The translations under genes and the position numbers were made by a program. The notes under the pieces are model-generated. The model saw nothing but the letters and a program-made list of their open reading frames with translations. It was not told the DNA's origin and searched no databases. Shown piece by piece: positions 1 through 9,275 of a stretch of DNA of 64,000 bases (the first letter of the stretch is position 1; the number at the start of each line of letters is the position of its first letter). The DNA is from Trichomonas vaginalis G3 (Eukaryota; Parabasalia; Trichomonadida; Trichomonadidae): positions 1,769,797-1,833,796 of the forward strand of contig NC_067204.1 of assembly GCF_026262505.1 (NCBI RefSeq), read 5' to 3'.

Positions 1-142
1 CTTCTGGTGTCAAAAGAGCAAAACAGGCTTTAGTCGTCATCGTGTTTAAGGTTAGTTTACAATATCGTCCTTGAGGACTTTGTAAGTTTGTTGTTATAGA
101 ATTATATGACTCAGGGTTTTTAGTCGTAATAGTATAAACCAT
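1..142 (-). CDS. N-terminal part of an unknown Maverick protein, runs off window
   Basis: An open frame of at least 47 codons starts at an ATG at 142 and continues past the left edge. It begins MVYTITTKNPESYN and contains SPQGRYCKLTLN. A TAA lies seven codons upstream in frame, so this ATG is the likely start. It sits 18 bp after the end of the gene at 161-737 on the same strand, which fits the tight spacing of Maverick genes. I do not recognise the family. Confidence 0.45.
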   Translation of the reverse strand, partial: MVYTITTKNPESYNSITTNLQSPQGRYCKLTLNTMTTKACFALLTPE

Positions 143-160
143 ATGTCTTCTGCCATTTAC

Positions 161-737
161 TTAGCAAATAAATTTTAATGAAATGTTGTGGTCGTCAAAT
201 ATTTTTATGACGTCTGGGAAACTATATTTTAAGTTCAACGTTTCACCTCCTTTCATAACGTATATCTTGTCAATGACATTATATGAAACACCACAGCAAC
301 TAATGTCGGGTTCTATTTCTTTGATGTTTATATCGTCTGCCTCTGTCAAAAGTTTCAATAGTTCTTTCAAAACTTCATGAGGTGCAATGACATATGAGTT
401 CACTTTTACAGGGTTGTGTTCGACCAAGTTTAACATTATACCTAAAGCTTGACAAATCTTCTCCTGAGTTTTAAGTTTGTCTTTCAGTTGTTGGTAGTCG
501 TTTCGAATATCTGCAACAGAACTTAAGTCTCTGCTAACTTCAGGATATGTTGGTTCTTTTACAGGAACTATTGTTATACCATCTTCGTCTTCGTATGGTT
601 TCCCCACTTCAACATCTCTTTCTTTGACATTGACAAACACTTTGACTGTTTGTTTGAGTTGGTGAATTTAACTTCACATCTGCCACCGCCATTAAACCTT
701 TTGAAACACTTACGCTTCTATTTTTCGGAAATGACAT
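161..737 (-). pseudogene. Maverick hypothetical protein, frameshifted, related to the gene at 44670
   Basis: The C-terminal part (161-640) is open for 159 codons. It shares with the protein at 44670-45173 a segment built around DPEIECCGQ / EPDISCCGV, followed by a basic or hydrophobic beta-rich tail ending in KLCLKYVLVN / NISLKFIC. The natural start appears to be the ATG at 737 (MSFPKNRS), in another frame; the two parts would need a shift near 640. In A the homologue lies between small genes on the right half of the element, suggesting a conserved, possibly structural role. Function unknown. Confidence 0.55.
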
Positions 738-755
738 TTTACTTAGAATAAAAAG

Positions 756-944
756 ATGGACGTATTCGAGTATCTCTTCGAATTGAAGCAGAACAAAGTT
801 TACACACACAAACAATACAAATACATTGACAGAATAGTTCTTTATACAAACAATGGAAAATGTTATAGAATAGCAGTCTTTGCTGAACCAAAATATTTTC
901 ATAAAGCAAAGAAAGTTGGTATAACCGATGGTGAAAGTTCTTGA
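756..944 (+). CDS. Small Maverick protein, 62 aa, unknown
   Basis: A 62-codon frame starts 18 bp from the divergent start at 737, with an AATAAAA stretch just upstream as at many Maverick starts here. The product is lysine- and tyrosine-rich (MDVFEYLFELKQNK, DRIVLYTNNGKCYRI) and looks like a small beta-containing protein. It overlaps the next frame by 17 nt. No homologue is recognised; it is supported by spacing and position only. Confidence 0.4.
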   Translation: MDVFEYLFELKQNKVYTHKQYKYIDRIVLYTNNGKCYRIAVFAEPKYFHKAKKVGITDGESS

Positions 945-1173
945 AGCAGACAAAAATATAACAACAAAACTGACCGATATTACTAAAGGTAAGTTTATAA
1001 TACAATATTATGTCAAAACTGGCGTACTGTCAATATTTGACGGAGAGAAGTCAGTTCAAGAACAACTTACTGACCTGCTGCCAAAATCTGCTCGATGGAA
1101 GCTGTCGTTATGCCAATCTGAGGAGCCCCAGCAGGTTTCATCGAACGAATCTTCAAAAGAGCATCTTCCGTGA
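928..1173 (+). CDS. Small Maverick protein, 81 aa, 3' end antisense to capsid gene
   Basis: The frame opens at an ATG overlapping the end of the preceding gene. The first part (MVKVLEADKNITTKLTDITKGKF) occupies unique DNA to about 1066; the rest lies antisense to the 3' end of the capsid gene. The C-terminal part may therefore be read-through after loss of the original stop. Only the first 45 or so residues are credible. Function unknown. Confidence 0.35.
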   Translation: MVKVLEADKNITTKLTDITKGKFIIQYYVKTGVLSIFDGEKSVQEQLTDLLPKSARWKLSLCQSEEPQQVSSNESSKEHLP

Positions 1174-2632
1174 AAAGTGCTATTGGTTTTGTAAACTTCT
1201 TTGCTTTCAATTCATCTGGACCGTCTCTGTCACCAGTATATTGTATTTGAACTGTACCAACAGTTGAAATACCACCCATAAAGTCTTCTGAGTCAGCAAA
1301 TGGAATGCCAAGCCAAAAGTTTGAACGGTCTCCATTTGTATATTGAGTTTTTTGACCTCCTGTATGAGTCCATACTTTCACATATGGCATAATAGAACTT
1401 TGCATTTCAGGGTTAATGGTTGTTGTGAAGTTGTTGTTAAAGTTCATAGCATCTAATGTCAAGTTGTATGACCTCATATCCTCAACTGTAGAATATTCTT
1501 CTCTTGGATAATATTTGCCATCTATGTTTATATGATATTTAATACCAGGGTTGTAGAAACAAGAATAGTCATTTATAGTTCGTCTGAACAGTACAAACAT
1601 AGTATCTGCATGTTTCATTGCAGTTGTTAAAGCAATATCTGTTCTTGCACCTGGGTCAGCACTTTGGTTTCCAACTTCACCTGCAAAGTCTTTGACAGAT
1701 ATTTGGTGTATAGGGAACATAAGTGGAACTGCAATATATTTGGCAGCTAAAGCATTTGAAATATCTGGGTCCAACATATAGACTGCAAGTCTGCTTTCTA
1801 TTCTCTTGCATTCAAATTTTTCGCATGTGAACTTAACTGGGTCCCAAGCATCTCCAGCAGCATTGAAATAATAGTTTACTTCAGTGTTGAGGTTTGAGAA
1901 ACCAAAGTCTAAGTCAACTTTGTTTTTGCAAAAGTCGGCGAATGACATTTTATTTGTTCCCACTACTTCTGTAAGAGTGAATGGGTCTTGTGTTGGTGCA
2001 ATGACTAAGTTATTTTTGCTTGGAGTAAGTTCGATAGAAATTTTTCCTGCCCAGTTTGGCAAGTATCTTAAAAACCTGAAGATGAGGAAAGATGACAAAG
2101 GAACTCTAAGTTTCAGTTTTACTTTGGTTACTGCTGCTGCAGTTTGTCCAGAAAGGTTAACATAAACTCCTGGAACGTTAGGGTCAAGTCTTCTTATTTT
2201 CTCAATAGTTGCATACTGGTCTGTTTGTTCTCTAGCTTGTGGTTGTACTGAGTTTCTCAAAGCGAACCATTCATAGTTTGCCCATGTTACTGTTTGAACT
2301 AAGTCAGAGTTAGAATATATCTTATATCCCATGAAAACTTCTGGAGCATATTGGTATCCGACATAGAAAATTCCATTGCAACCTTTCTTGTCAGACAACT
2401 TGGCAGAAGGTTTTATTTCAATGTCTTGTTCCACGTATAAGAAAGAGTTGTCAATAGAAATTATATGAAACCTGTCGCAAGCAATATCTACTGTTGTTGA
2501 AGAACCTTCTCCAAACTCACCTACGTTTCCATAAGAAACAGCAGTTGTATATTCGTAAGTTCCAGGAACTATTTCTGACCTTCTAATGGCATTGTCGCAT
2601 TCGTTATACCATTCGGAAACATTTCCATTCAT
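1067..2632 (-). CDS. Major capsid protein, double jelly-roll type (divergent copy)
   Basis: This 521-aa protein matches the length of the capsid proteins at 30247 and 50126 (524 aa) and shares the order of motifs. The clearest is KLKLRVPLSSFLIFRFLRYLPNWAGKISIEL here against FKLRLRIPVRRFLPLEAIRFIPAFAGNIQLKV in A, expected at the end of the first jelly roll. Both also have WFALRNS / AREEAYI-type loops and a C-terminal receptor-free beta region. In Polintons this protein forms the icosahedral shell. The frame is intact, unlike most neighbours. Start chosen at the ATG at 2632; upstream is non-coding. Divergence from A/B shows that C is a separate lineage. Confidence 0.75.
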   Translation of the reverse strand: MNGNVSEWYNECDNAIRRSEIVPGTYEYTTAVSYGNVGEFGEGSSTTVDIACDRFHIISIDNSFLYVEQDIEIKPSAKLSDKKGCNGIFYVGYQYAPEVFMGYKIYSNSDLVQTVTWANYEWFALRNSVQPQAREQTDQYATIEKIRRLDPNVPGVYVNLSGQTAAAVTKVKLKLRVPLSSFLIFRFLRYLPNWAGKISIELTPSKNNLVIAPTQDPFTLTEVVGTNKMSFADFCKNKVDLDFGFSNLNTEVNYYFNAAGDAWDPVKFTCEKFECKRIESRLAVYMLDPDISNALAAKYIAVPLMFPIHQISVKDFAGEVGNQSADPGARTDIALTTAMKHADTMFVLFRRTINDYSCFYNPGIKYHINIDGKYYPREEYSTVEDMRSYNLTLDAMNFNNNFTTTINPEMQSSIMPYVKVWTHTGGQKTQYTNGDRSNFWLGIPFADSEDFMGGISTVGTVQIQYTGDRDGPDELKAKKFTKPIALFTEDALLKIRSMKPAGAPQIGITTASIEQILAAGQ

Positions 2633-2705
2633 GCATCCAAAACTGTTGGCGTTATATTCTGAGCGGCGTACATTTCATATGAGTAAAAATATAGAATAGT
2701 TGGAT

Positions 2706-5700
2706 TTATATGTCATAATAGAACCCACGTGGACCAAGCTTTACTTTCTTCCTGACTGAGTTTTTAACTCTTCTTTTTCCTTCATTGCCCTCTGCTTGAA
2801 GTTGTTGCATCTTTGCATTATGTTCATCTAGTATGTTGCAAATTTCCCATGTCCTTTTTGCCTTTTGGCTCTGGTCGCCCATCTCAGGTAACCTATATCC
2901 TAGAAAGAGTTTGTCATAGTTTGTATTTGAGTCTTCGCGTATTGTTTGCATGACTCTTTCCTGAGTTTCCGGTTCAAGCTCTTCAAACAGTGCCTGTCCA
3001 TATGGAATAAGCTCGTTTCCAAATATATGTTTTTGTAGCCATTCTGGTTTTCTTTCCATGTTACCAACTATATCTTTTGTGAATGGGAAAGCTTTTAACC
3101 CAATCTTTCAGTCTTGCGTCGTTTTATTTCTGTAGTTGGTTTTATTTTGTCAGGAACATGTTTTTCAATACTAACATTTCATTTGGTACTGTCCATTTGA
3201 GTTTTCTTAAATATTCATCCCTTCTCGATATGCCTGCAAAGTAAGTTTTTATGACATTTTGTAAACTTTCGTTTGCAAGGTCATGTACAATAGGTTCTCT
3301 TTCTTCTCTCTCCCTAACTTTCTTTCTAAACTCTTCACCAAATATACCATCTCTATGGTTCTGTGTAGTTTTTGAGATAAATGTTCTAGAACGTCAGGTG
3401 TTATTTTCCATCAGCCATGTTCATTTCATACTGGTCCAAAATATCTGCATGTTTCATATCTTTCAATGCATTAAAGCGCGCTTAAAATACCAGCTATATC
3501 TCGTTCACCATTGACTTCCATTGCGTCTACAACTTCTTGGATTGTGGTTGTAAGTTTATGAACCACCTATCCGGGTTAGCTTTATGACCCCATCTCATTG
3601 TAGTTCCATCGTCTGCAGAAACAAAAAGTAGGTTTGTTTCCATCTTGGTTAGGTTCTGAATGAACTTTAAACAATGTTTCATTTCTATATGTTTTCTTGA
3701 AATTTAACCTTTTATCTTCACCGAGTTCATCCGAAGATTGAACGTTAAATGCTCGTAAGTAAAAGGGTTGTTGTATTTGTGTACATTTTTTTCAGTTCTT
3801 CCATTCTATGCTGAATATTTCATCTGGTTGCTGGAGTCTTTTGTATGTCGGCAAACATTTTTTGATATTCTTCTACTATGTCAGCCGATTTTTTTTAGAC
3901 TCTTGGAAATATTCCATATTCTCCGCAATACTCTTGTTGAGGGTCAAGATTTTTCGGCTGTTCCAAATCTTCATCTAGTTCTGTGAAGTTAGTTTCCAAA
4001 GGAGTGACTTGTTCGTTTCCTTCAGGCTCTTCTAGCTGTTGTTGCTGAACTATTTTTCCATGTCTGGTTGTATCTGAACTTTCTTCCTGTGGAGTTTCTT
4101 GTACCTCATCTGCTGGCATTTCATATATTCCGAGACCGTTTTTAACAATTTCCCTATCTACGTCATCCGCATTCATAAGCTTTTGTTCTTTCGTTCCGTC
4201 TCTATTTTTACGCGTTTCATGACGAAAGTTGAATTGTCATTTAGCTCTGACATCAAATATCTCGGAGTAAATTCATCCATGTCATTTGGATGATATGCTA
4301 TTAAATCATATCCTTAGCGAGCTTGTATTTTCCAGGTTTTGAGATTATATCCGTTTTGGTGCTGAGCCATAAAGCTAAATAGGTTCGGGTCAGTATTTCC
4401 ATCCTTGAACTTTTCCAATAGCTTCTTTATATCTGTCACTAAAAGTCAACAGTATCTGGGAAACACACTCTTCTTTAAGCATTTTTAAGAATTCTTGGTT
4501 TCCTTGTTCTCTACTTCTTTTATGTCCTTGCTCTGTTTGTGGTTGTTGTTGTGCAGGGTTTTGAACTGTTGGTTGCTGTCTGGTTGTGTGTGGTTGTTGT
4601 GCTGGTTGTGGAGGTGTTGTGTGCTGGTGTTGTGTTGGTTGTTGTGTGGTTGTTGTGTTGGTTTGGTGCATGCCTGTGTCTGTGTCCATGTGACGATGTA
4701 AATGTTTTTAGGTAGTCCTGGTGCAAGGTGCTTCTCTTGGAGGGTTTGGTGGTATATAAGTTCCACCGCTGGCACATATGTTATCTGCAGCGTAATGTCC
4801 TACCTGACTTTTCGTCTTAAGAAAGCATTTACTAGGTCTGTTTTGGTCTGTTGTAACTCTTTTTCTTGACTTTTCACAACAGTTGCTCTAACGGCGTCAT
4901 AGGCACTTTGAACTGCCTGTCTCGTTGCTGCATCTGTTATTTTCGTCATATTTTGTGCTACTTCTCTTAACTCTTTGTCGAAACCTTCAGACTTCAGTTT
5001 CTTTCCAGATGAGAAGTCGTTCACTTGTTTCACCTTACTATGAAGAGCTTCGAAGGCGTTCTTAAAGTCAGCATTCGTTAAAGCTTCATTTGAACTGTCT
5101 TCATCCGCTTGTATTTTTGTCCTTATTGACCCTATGAGTTGGGCTGCTTTAGCGTTGGCTTGGGCATCTAACCAGTCATTGTTAGCTTTTATATATTCTG
5201 CGCTTTTCATTGCCTTTTGCATAGCCGCGTCGTTATTTTTACTTTCTTGTGCTAAGTTTTCATACTGTACGGTTTGGTTTTGCAACTGTAAAAGTTTTTC
5301 TGCCTTTACATTTGCTTCAACTTCTTTTTATACTCATCGCTATCCATATATGTCTTCAGGGCTTTTTGTTTTATCTCTTCATCTTTCAGTATTTTATATT
5401 GAGTAGTATGGTTTTTCAAATTTATAACATCTTGTTCCATTTTTGCTACTTCTGCTGCTTTTTCTGACACTTTTTCTTCGCATATCCCTCTGTACTTAGT
5501 TCTTTCAGTTGTTCTTTTTTTTTTTTCTCTACGTTTAACTCATTGAGTTTCTTTGTGTGTCTGTCATATTCTAGTTTCTTTCGTTTTCACTTATTTGTTT
5601 CTGTATGTCTATGTTTGACTTTTTGACATCTGTTATTTGATTTTTGAGTGAACTCAAATTCATTTGACTTTGAGGGTTATAAGCTGTTCCGTCTGCAGCT

Positions 5701-5919
5701 CCACCATAGCCTGCCATTTTCGCTAAAAGTGCCGCTCTTAAACCTCCACTCTGTGCACCAATAACTCGGTTTAAAAGCATAGGGTTGCTTGACATTTGTT
5801 GCAACATAGTGGGGTCATTCATCATTTGTTGTTGCAACTGTTGTTGTGGTGTTAGTTTTTATTGGATGTTTCAATGCTCTCTTCCTCTTACGTATATTCT
5901 TACGTAGCTTACGTGGCAT
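2706..5919 (-). pseudogene. Large coiled-coil Maverick gene broken by several frameshifts
   Basis: Reading leftwards from an ATG at 5919 (a very basic start, MPRKLRKNIRKRKR), coding pieces follow in shifting frames: 5571-5837 (glutamine/methionine-rich, then helical), 4800-5285 (long helix rich in K, A, Q), 4390-4689 (a Thr/Gln/Pro-rich linker), 3895-4176 (acidic), and 2706-3059 (MERKPEWLQKHIFGNE... KLGPRGFYYDI). At least five shifts separate them; one lies just after the basic start, another near 5335 in an A run, another near 3100. The original protein would have been about 1000 residues, mainly coiled coil. A structural or core protein is possible; no enzyme motif is seen. Confidence 0.55.
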
Positions 5920-6391
5920 TTTAAGTGAAGTTAAAAAGCGGTTTTTGACAGATGTTTATATGACACTTTTGTTCAGCACAAAAAACTACTCGGTCAAAGT
6001 GTTGTCAGTTTTGTAAAATATTTGTTATATCGTTCTATAATATTTTTTTAAAGTACTCAAATATATACTTTAGAAAAGTGGGTCTATCTCTATGAGCGTT
6101 GACGATAGACCATTATTTGTTCGAGCAAATATATACTATCGTATGTTAAAAAATATTTTGACAAGTGTAAAGTATGTGTAAGCTCCTTTCTGTCAAAAGT
6201 TTGTCCGATGGTGAAAAATATGTATTTAAAAGTCAAAATGTGAAGTTATCTTCTCAAATATTTGAGATGGAACGGTTTGCCAACGGAGACTTTTCAATAA
6301 AATAAAATTATAGATGGGGTTACCGTTGACGAAAACGGTTTATTTTAAACTTTTCTATGAGTAGTCCGAAAAAAACAGTTTATTTTTCATA
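5920..6391. other. Divergent intergenic region with two short hairpins
   Basis: This 470-bp stretch separates the leftward coiled-coil gene from the rightward gene at 6392. It is AT-rich and holds no credible frame. Two perfect hairpins are present: GGTCTATC (6081-6088) with GATAGACC (6104-6111), and ACCGTT (6322-6327) with AACGGT (6334-6339). The second lies about 50 bp before the start at 6392. It probably contains both promoters. Confidence 0.5.
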
Positions 6392-7585
6392 ATGGAAGGA
6401 AGAAAAAGTGTCGCAAACAATTCGTCGACTACCTCTGCAGTTAAAGTTCCTACAACTTATGTCTCACCATTCTCAAAACCCTTACGACCTCCTATAATAC
6501 CAAAGCAACCTCCTCATACAATTCAAGACAAATTGTTGGACAATATGCATTTGCACAAAGAAACAGCTCAGCCAACAGGTCAGGCAACAACAACTATCGG
6601 AACAGAAGCATTTTCAGAAGAAGTTCATACCAATCAGACTCCAATCGAACATACAGAAACACAACCACCCGAAAATACAGAAACACATCCAATCGAACAT
6701 ACAGAAACACATTCTGCAATGACCACTAGGTCGCAAACACGATATCTCGCCTTTAGCAAACAATTTAAGTCTCAAATTCAAGACACACAAGATAGCGACA
6801 CTCCTCTTTCAGAGAAAGTTCTTAGAAAATACGCAAAGAAAAGGTTAGAATTGTTAGATAAGTTAAATGAACAGTGGGGTTCAGAAGACAATCGAGATTA
6901 TAACGAGATGTTTCAAGCTGTCATGGATGCCATTCAGCCTCTTGAAAACGAAATAAAAGACCCTGGCGTACTTGTTGACATGTTTGCTTCATATTTACCC
7001 GTTACTGCCAATCTCATAGCGTTGCAAGCTATTGACCAGTTCATTCACTTGTTTCCAAAGAACTTGCAGAAGCATTTACAAGAAGTTAAAATTGCTGAAT
7101 TTGTCCGTTTATATCCAAATTCATACAATTATTTGGAAGAATTGAATGAACATGGTGAAAGGTCATTCTATTTATATTTCTACACAAAAGACAACCAGTC
7201 AAAACGACTATACTGCATTGAACCTTTACCAGAATTTCAAGACAATTTCCACGTTATAACAACTGTTGCTTTAGATATTCCTGCCAGAGTTCCATATGGA
7301 GGAACAGTAACTATCTCAAGCTTTCCCAAGGGCTCTAAAGGAAAGCCTCTCACAATTGCAAAATTCACACACAGCAGTTGCCAATTTGTTCAAGATGTCG
7401 AGTTCCATTTCCTCAACAATACGACTTTCATCATAGAGACTCCTCAAGAAGGTTTATACAAAGTTTTCATCGCAGGATTTGTTGCTCCCAATGGCGAAGA
7501 AGAAGAAGTCGAAGAAATCCTCACCTCAGACAGCGAAGAAGAAGAAAATTTCCAAGACATTCAAGATTCAGAATATACCGAATAA
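6392..7585 (+). CDS. Unknown 397-aa protein, Pro/Thr-rich N-terminus and acidic tail
   Basis: The ATG at 6392 follows an in-frame-free AT-rich leader. Residues 1-115 are low complexity and hold three degenerate copies of IEHTETxP. Residues about 140-230 are helical (KYAKKRLELLDKLNEQWG). Residues 235-365 look beta-rich (ERSFYLYFYTKDNQSKRLYCIEP, VPYGGTVTISSFPKGSKG). The last 30 are acidic (EEEEVEEILTSDSEEEE). There is no signal peptide or membrane segment. No counterpart is seen in A or B. It lies at the presumed edge of remnant C and may be C-specific cargo or a host gene; the sequence does not decide. Confidence 0.65.
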   Translation: MEGRKSVANNSSTTSAVKVPTTYVSPFSKPLRPPIIPKQPPHTIQDKLLDNMHLHKETAQPTGQATTTIGTEAFSEEVHTNQTPIEHTETQPPENTETHPIEHTETHSAMTTRSQTRYLAFSKQFKSQIQDTQDSDTPLSEKVLRKYAKKRLELLDKLNEQWGSEDNRDYNEMFQAVMDAIQPLENEIKDPGVLVDMFASYLPVTANLIALQAIDQFIHLFPKNLQKHLQEVKIAEFVRLYPNSYNYLEELNEHGERSFYLYFYTKDNQSKRLYCIEPLPEFQDNFHVITTVALDIPARVPYGGTVTISSFPKGSKGKPLTIAKFTHSSCQFVQDVEFHFLNNTTFIIETPQEGLYKVFIAGFVAPNGEEEEVEEILTSDSEEEENFQDIQDSEYTE

Positions 7586-7627
7586 AAAAACAATTTAAGA
7601 CTAAAACATTTATACTAAACATCTTCA

Positions 7628-7663
7628 GGGCTAGAAGGGGCGCAGCCCCTGGAAGCCCCACTA

Positions 7664-7693
<30 letters not shown>
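7628..7693. terminator. GC-rich two-part hairpin followed by 28 T
   Basis: From 7628 to 7658 the sequence folds perfectly: outer stem GGGCT/AGCCC, a symmetric internal loop AGA/GGA, inner stem AGGGGC/GCCCCT and a GCA loop. It is followed after seven bases by a run of 28 T (7666-7693). It lies 42 bp after the stop of the 397-aa gene. The arrangement resembles a terminator, but could equally mark a transposon edge. Its GC content is far above the surroundings. Confidence 0.55.
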
Positions 7694-7696
<3 letters not shown>

Positions 7697-8028
7697 TCGG
7701 TATATTACGTTGAATTGCTTATTTTTTTGATTATTGATATCTTCAAATTAATGTTACTTGTTATTAGCCTATATTAATAACTCTAAGTCATAAAAAATTA
7801 TGAAAGGAAAAAACACATTCATCATAACCGTTATACAGCATATTGAAGTAGGTAATATTTTGAATTTTGTTTTATTTTTTTATTTTGGAAAGTTGAATAT
7901 TATCTCTTTATATCTAAGTAACCTCAAATATCTTATCAATTGTACTTCTATGAATCATGAGTGCGTTATTAAAAGAATAATTAATTAATATGCAAATAAC
8001 AAACTAATAGCAAGAATAAAGAAACTGT
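7694..8028. other. AT-rich gene-free stretch
   Basis: Directly after the poly-T tract the DNA is very AT-rich. One 62-codon frame (7800-7988) is low complexity and hydrophobic and is not believed. No repeat or RNA gene is visible. Confidence 0.4.
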
Positions 8029-8903
8029 TTATTCATCAAGAAGTGTATAAATCTGATTCTTATGATACTTATTCATTGGTATTTCTTCATCAGTGATATA
8101 TTGAATTGATCCATCTTTGTTGATAACTATAGGTTGGAGTTCGCCCAAGTGATCAAACATTCCTACGTAAAGACGAAAGTGATGATAATCCCATAAAAAG
8201 CCATCGTATCTCATCACACAAACATACCCAAATTCTGGTGACTTAATTGACTGCTCTGTGTATTTAAAAAAGACATGATAATATTCACAATTTGCGATAT
8301 TTCTTAAATTTTGATTATTCGACATTTCTTCTGTAGATGGATATCCCTTGAAAAATTCGAATTTTTCGATGTAGATTTTTAAGTCTTTCGGTGGGCGACA
8401 GAATCTATTAAAAAGTTTAAAAGCATCAGTGTAGGATTTGAAGCTTGGAATGTAAAGATACATATTGAAACGTCCAAGAGATTTCCATGGGCCTGCCAAT
8501 ATATCAATTGCTACAACAACATGTGAAACCTTATTTTGGTCAGAATTTAATGCGTATGCAAAATAGTAAGGAGTATTTGAGTAATATTGTTTGATTATTT
8601 TGCCGTATGTACTCTGTTCATTTGACTTCAGATAAACTAATTGCTGCCAAATAAAATCCAAGACATATTGGTTGCGAAGTTGGAAATCATAAACTGAAGA
8701 TAAGCCATCTAACTCCAGCCTCTTTTTTCAGATGGTATTATGTATGGAGAGTTGATATTTTGTTTCTTGGTTTTGAGACATTTTAGTGCACGCTCTTTTA
8801 ACATATCGAAAATTTTAGTATAAAAATTTTGAGAAAACCGATAGAATTTAAAATAAAAAGGATATAGTACTACTACAAGGTTTAGTATTATCCAAAATTT
8901 CAA
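8029..8903 (-). pseudogene. Trichomonad hypothetical protein with one frameshift
   Basis: The C-terminal frame is open from about 8715 to 8029; it continues upstream of the TTG at 8661 with residues reading LDGLSSVYDFQLRNQYV. A second frame, 8709-8903, ends in INSPYIIPSEKRGWS just where the first one begins, so the two parts probably formed one protein before a single-base shift near 8712. The N-terminal 30 residues are hydrophobic (MKFWIILNLVVVLYPFYF) and could be a membrane anchor. The rest is rich in Tyr and Phe, with no known catalytic motif. Function unknown. Confidence 0.5.
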
Positions 8904-9275
8904 TACTAAATTTTTGACAAAAGCAAGCAGTGCCGATAAAAAAATTCTTGTTTTGGAGAAAGCTATGGGGCGAATAAAATTGAAAAAGAAAAGAAAAAGG
9001 GTTTGGTATAATCACATAGAAAATTCCTTTAAATTAAGTTAAGACACTGAAATTATTCTGAAATTCTTTTAATTCGACAACTTTTATTGATCAACGATAA
9101 AGATTGGCTAATGGAGCACTTTTTTAATGGATGGAGCGGTAGTTATATGGAAAAAAAAATAAAAATCTTATATTCGAAGAAATAAAAAACAAAATTTACA
9201 TAACAAGCAATAGATTTTGTAAGACTATATAACAACAAATATATTCTATTGTCTGTAACTCTATAATATAAGAAC
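8904..9275. other. AT-rich intergenic stretch
   Basis: This stretch lies between the convergent or tandem ends of two leftward genes. I see only A/T runs and no gene, RNA or repeat. Confidence 0.4.

Larger units (their letters stand above)
1..7693. mobile_element. Maverick/Polinton remnant 'C' (left edge outside window)
   Basis: Closely packed genes on both strands, including a major capsid protein related to those at 30247 and 50126 and a gene related to the one at 44670, mark this stretch as part of a Maverick from a different subfamily than A and B. No polymerase, integrase or ATPase of this copy lies inside the window. Several genes carry frameshifts, so the copy is decayed. The right limit is placed at the GC hairpin and poly-T tract ending at 7693 because host-like AT-rich DNA begins there; that boundary is inference, since no matching inverted repeat is visible. 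Confidence 0.7.

Noticed and set aside
4495-4701. Cysteine/leucine-rich frame on the plus strand
   Set aside because: Antisense shadow of the Thr/Gln/Pro-rich linker of the coiled-coil pseudogene.
7666-7693. Poly-A tail of a retrotransposed copy
   Set aside because: No source gene or target duplication is visible; a terminator-like or edge structure is simpler.
8709-8903. Separate small membrane protein
   Set aside because: Its end meets the start of the next frame exactly, so it was merged as the N-terminus of one frameshifted gene.
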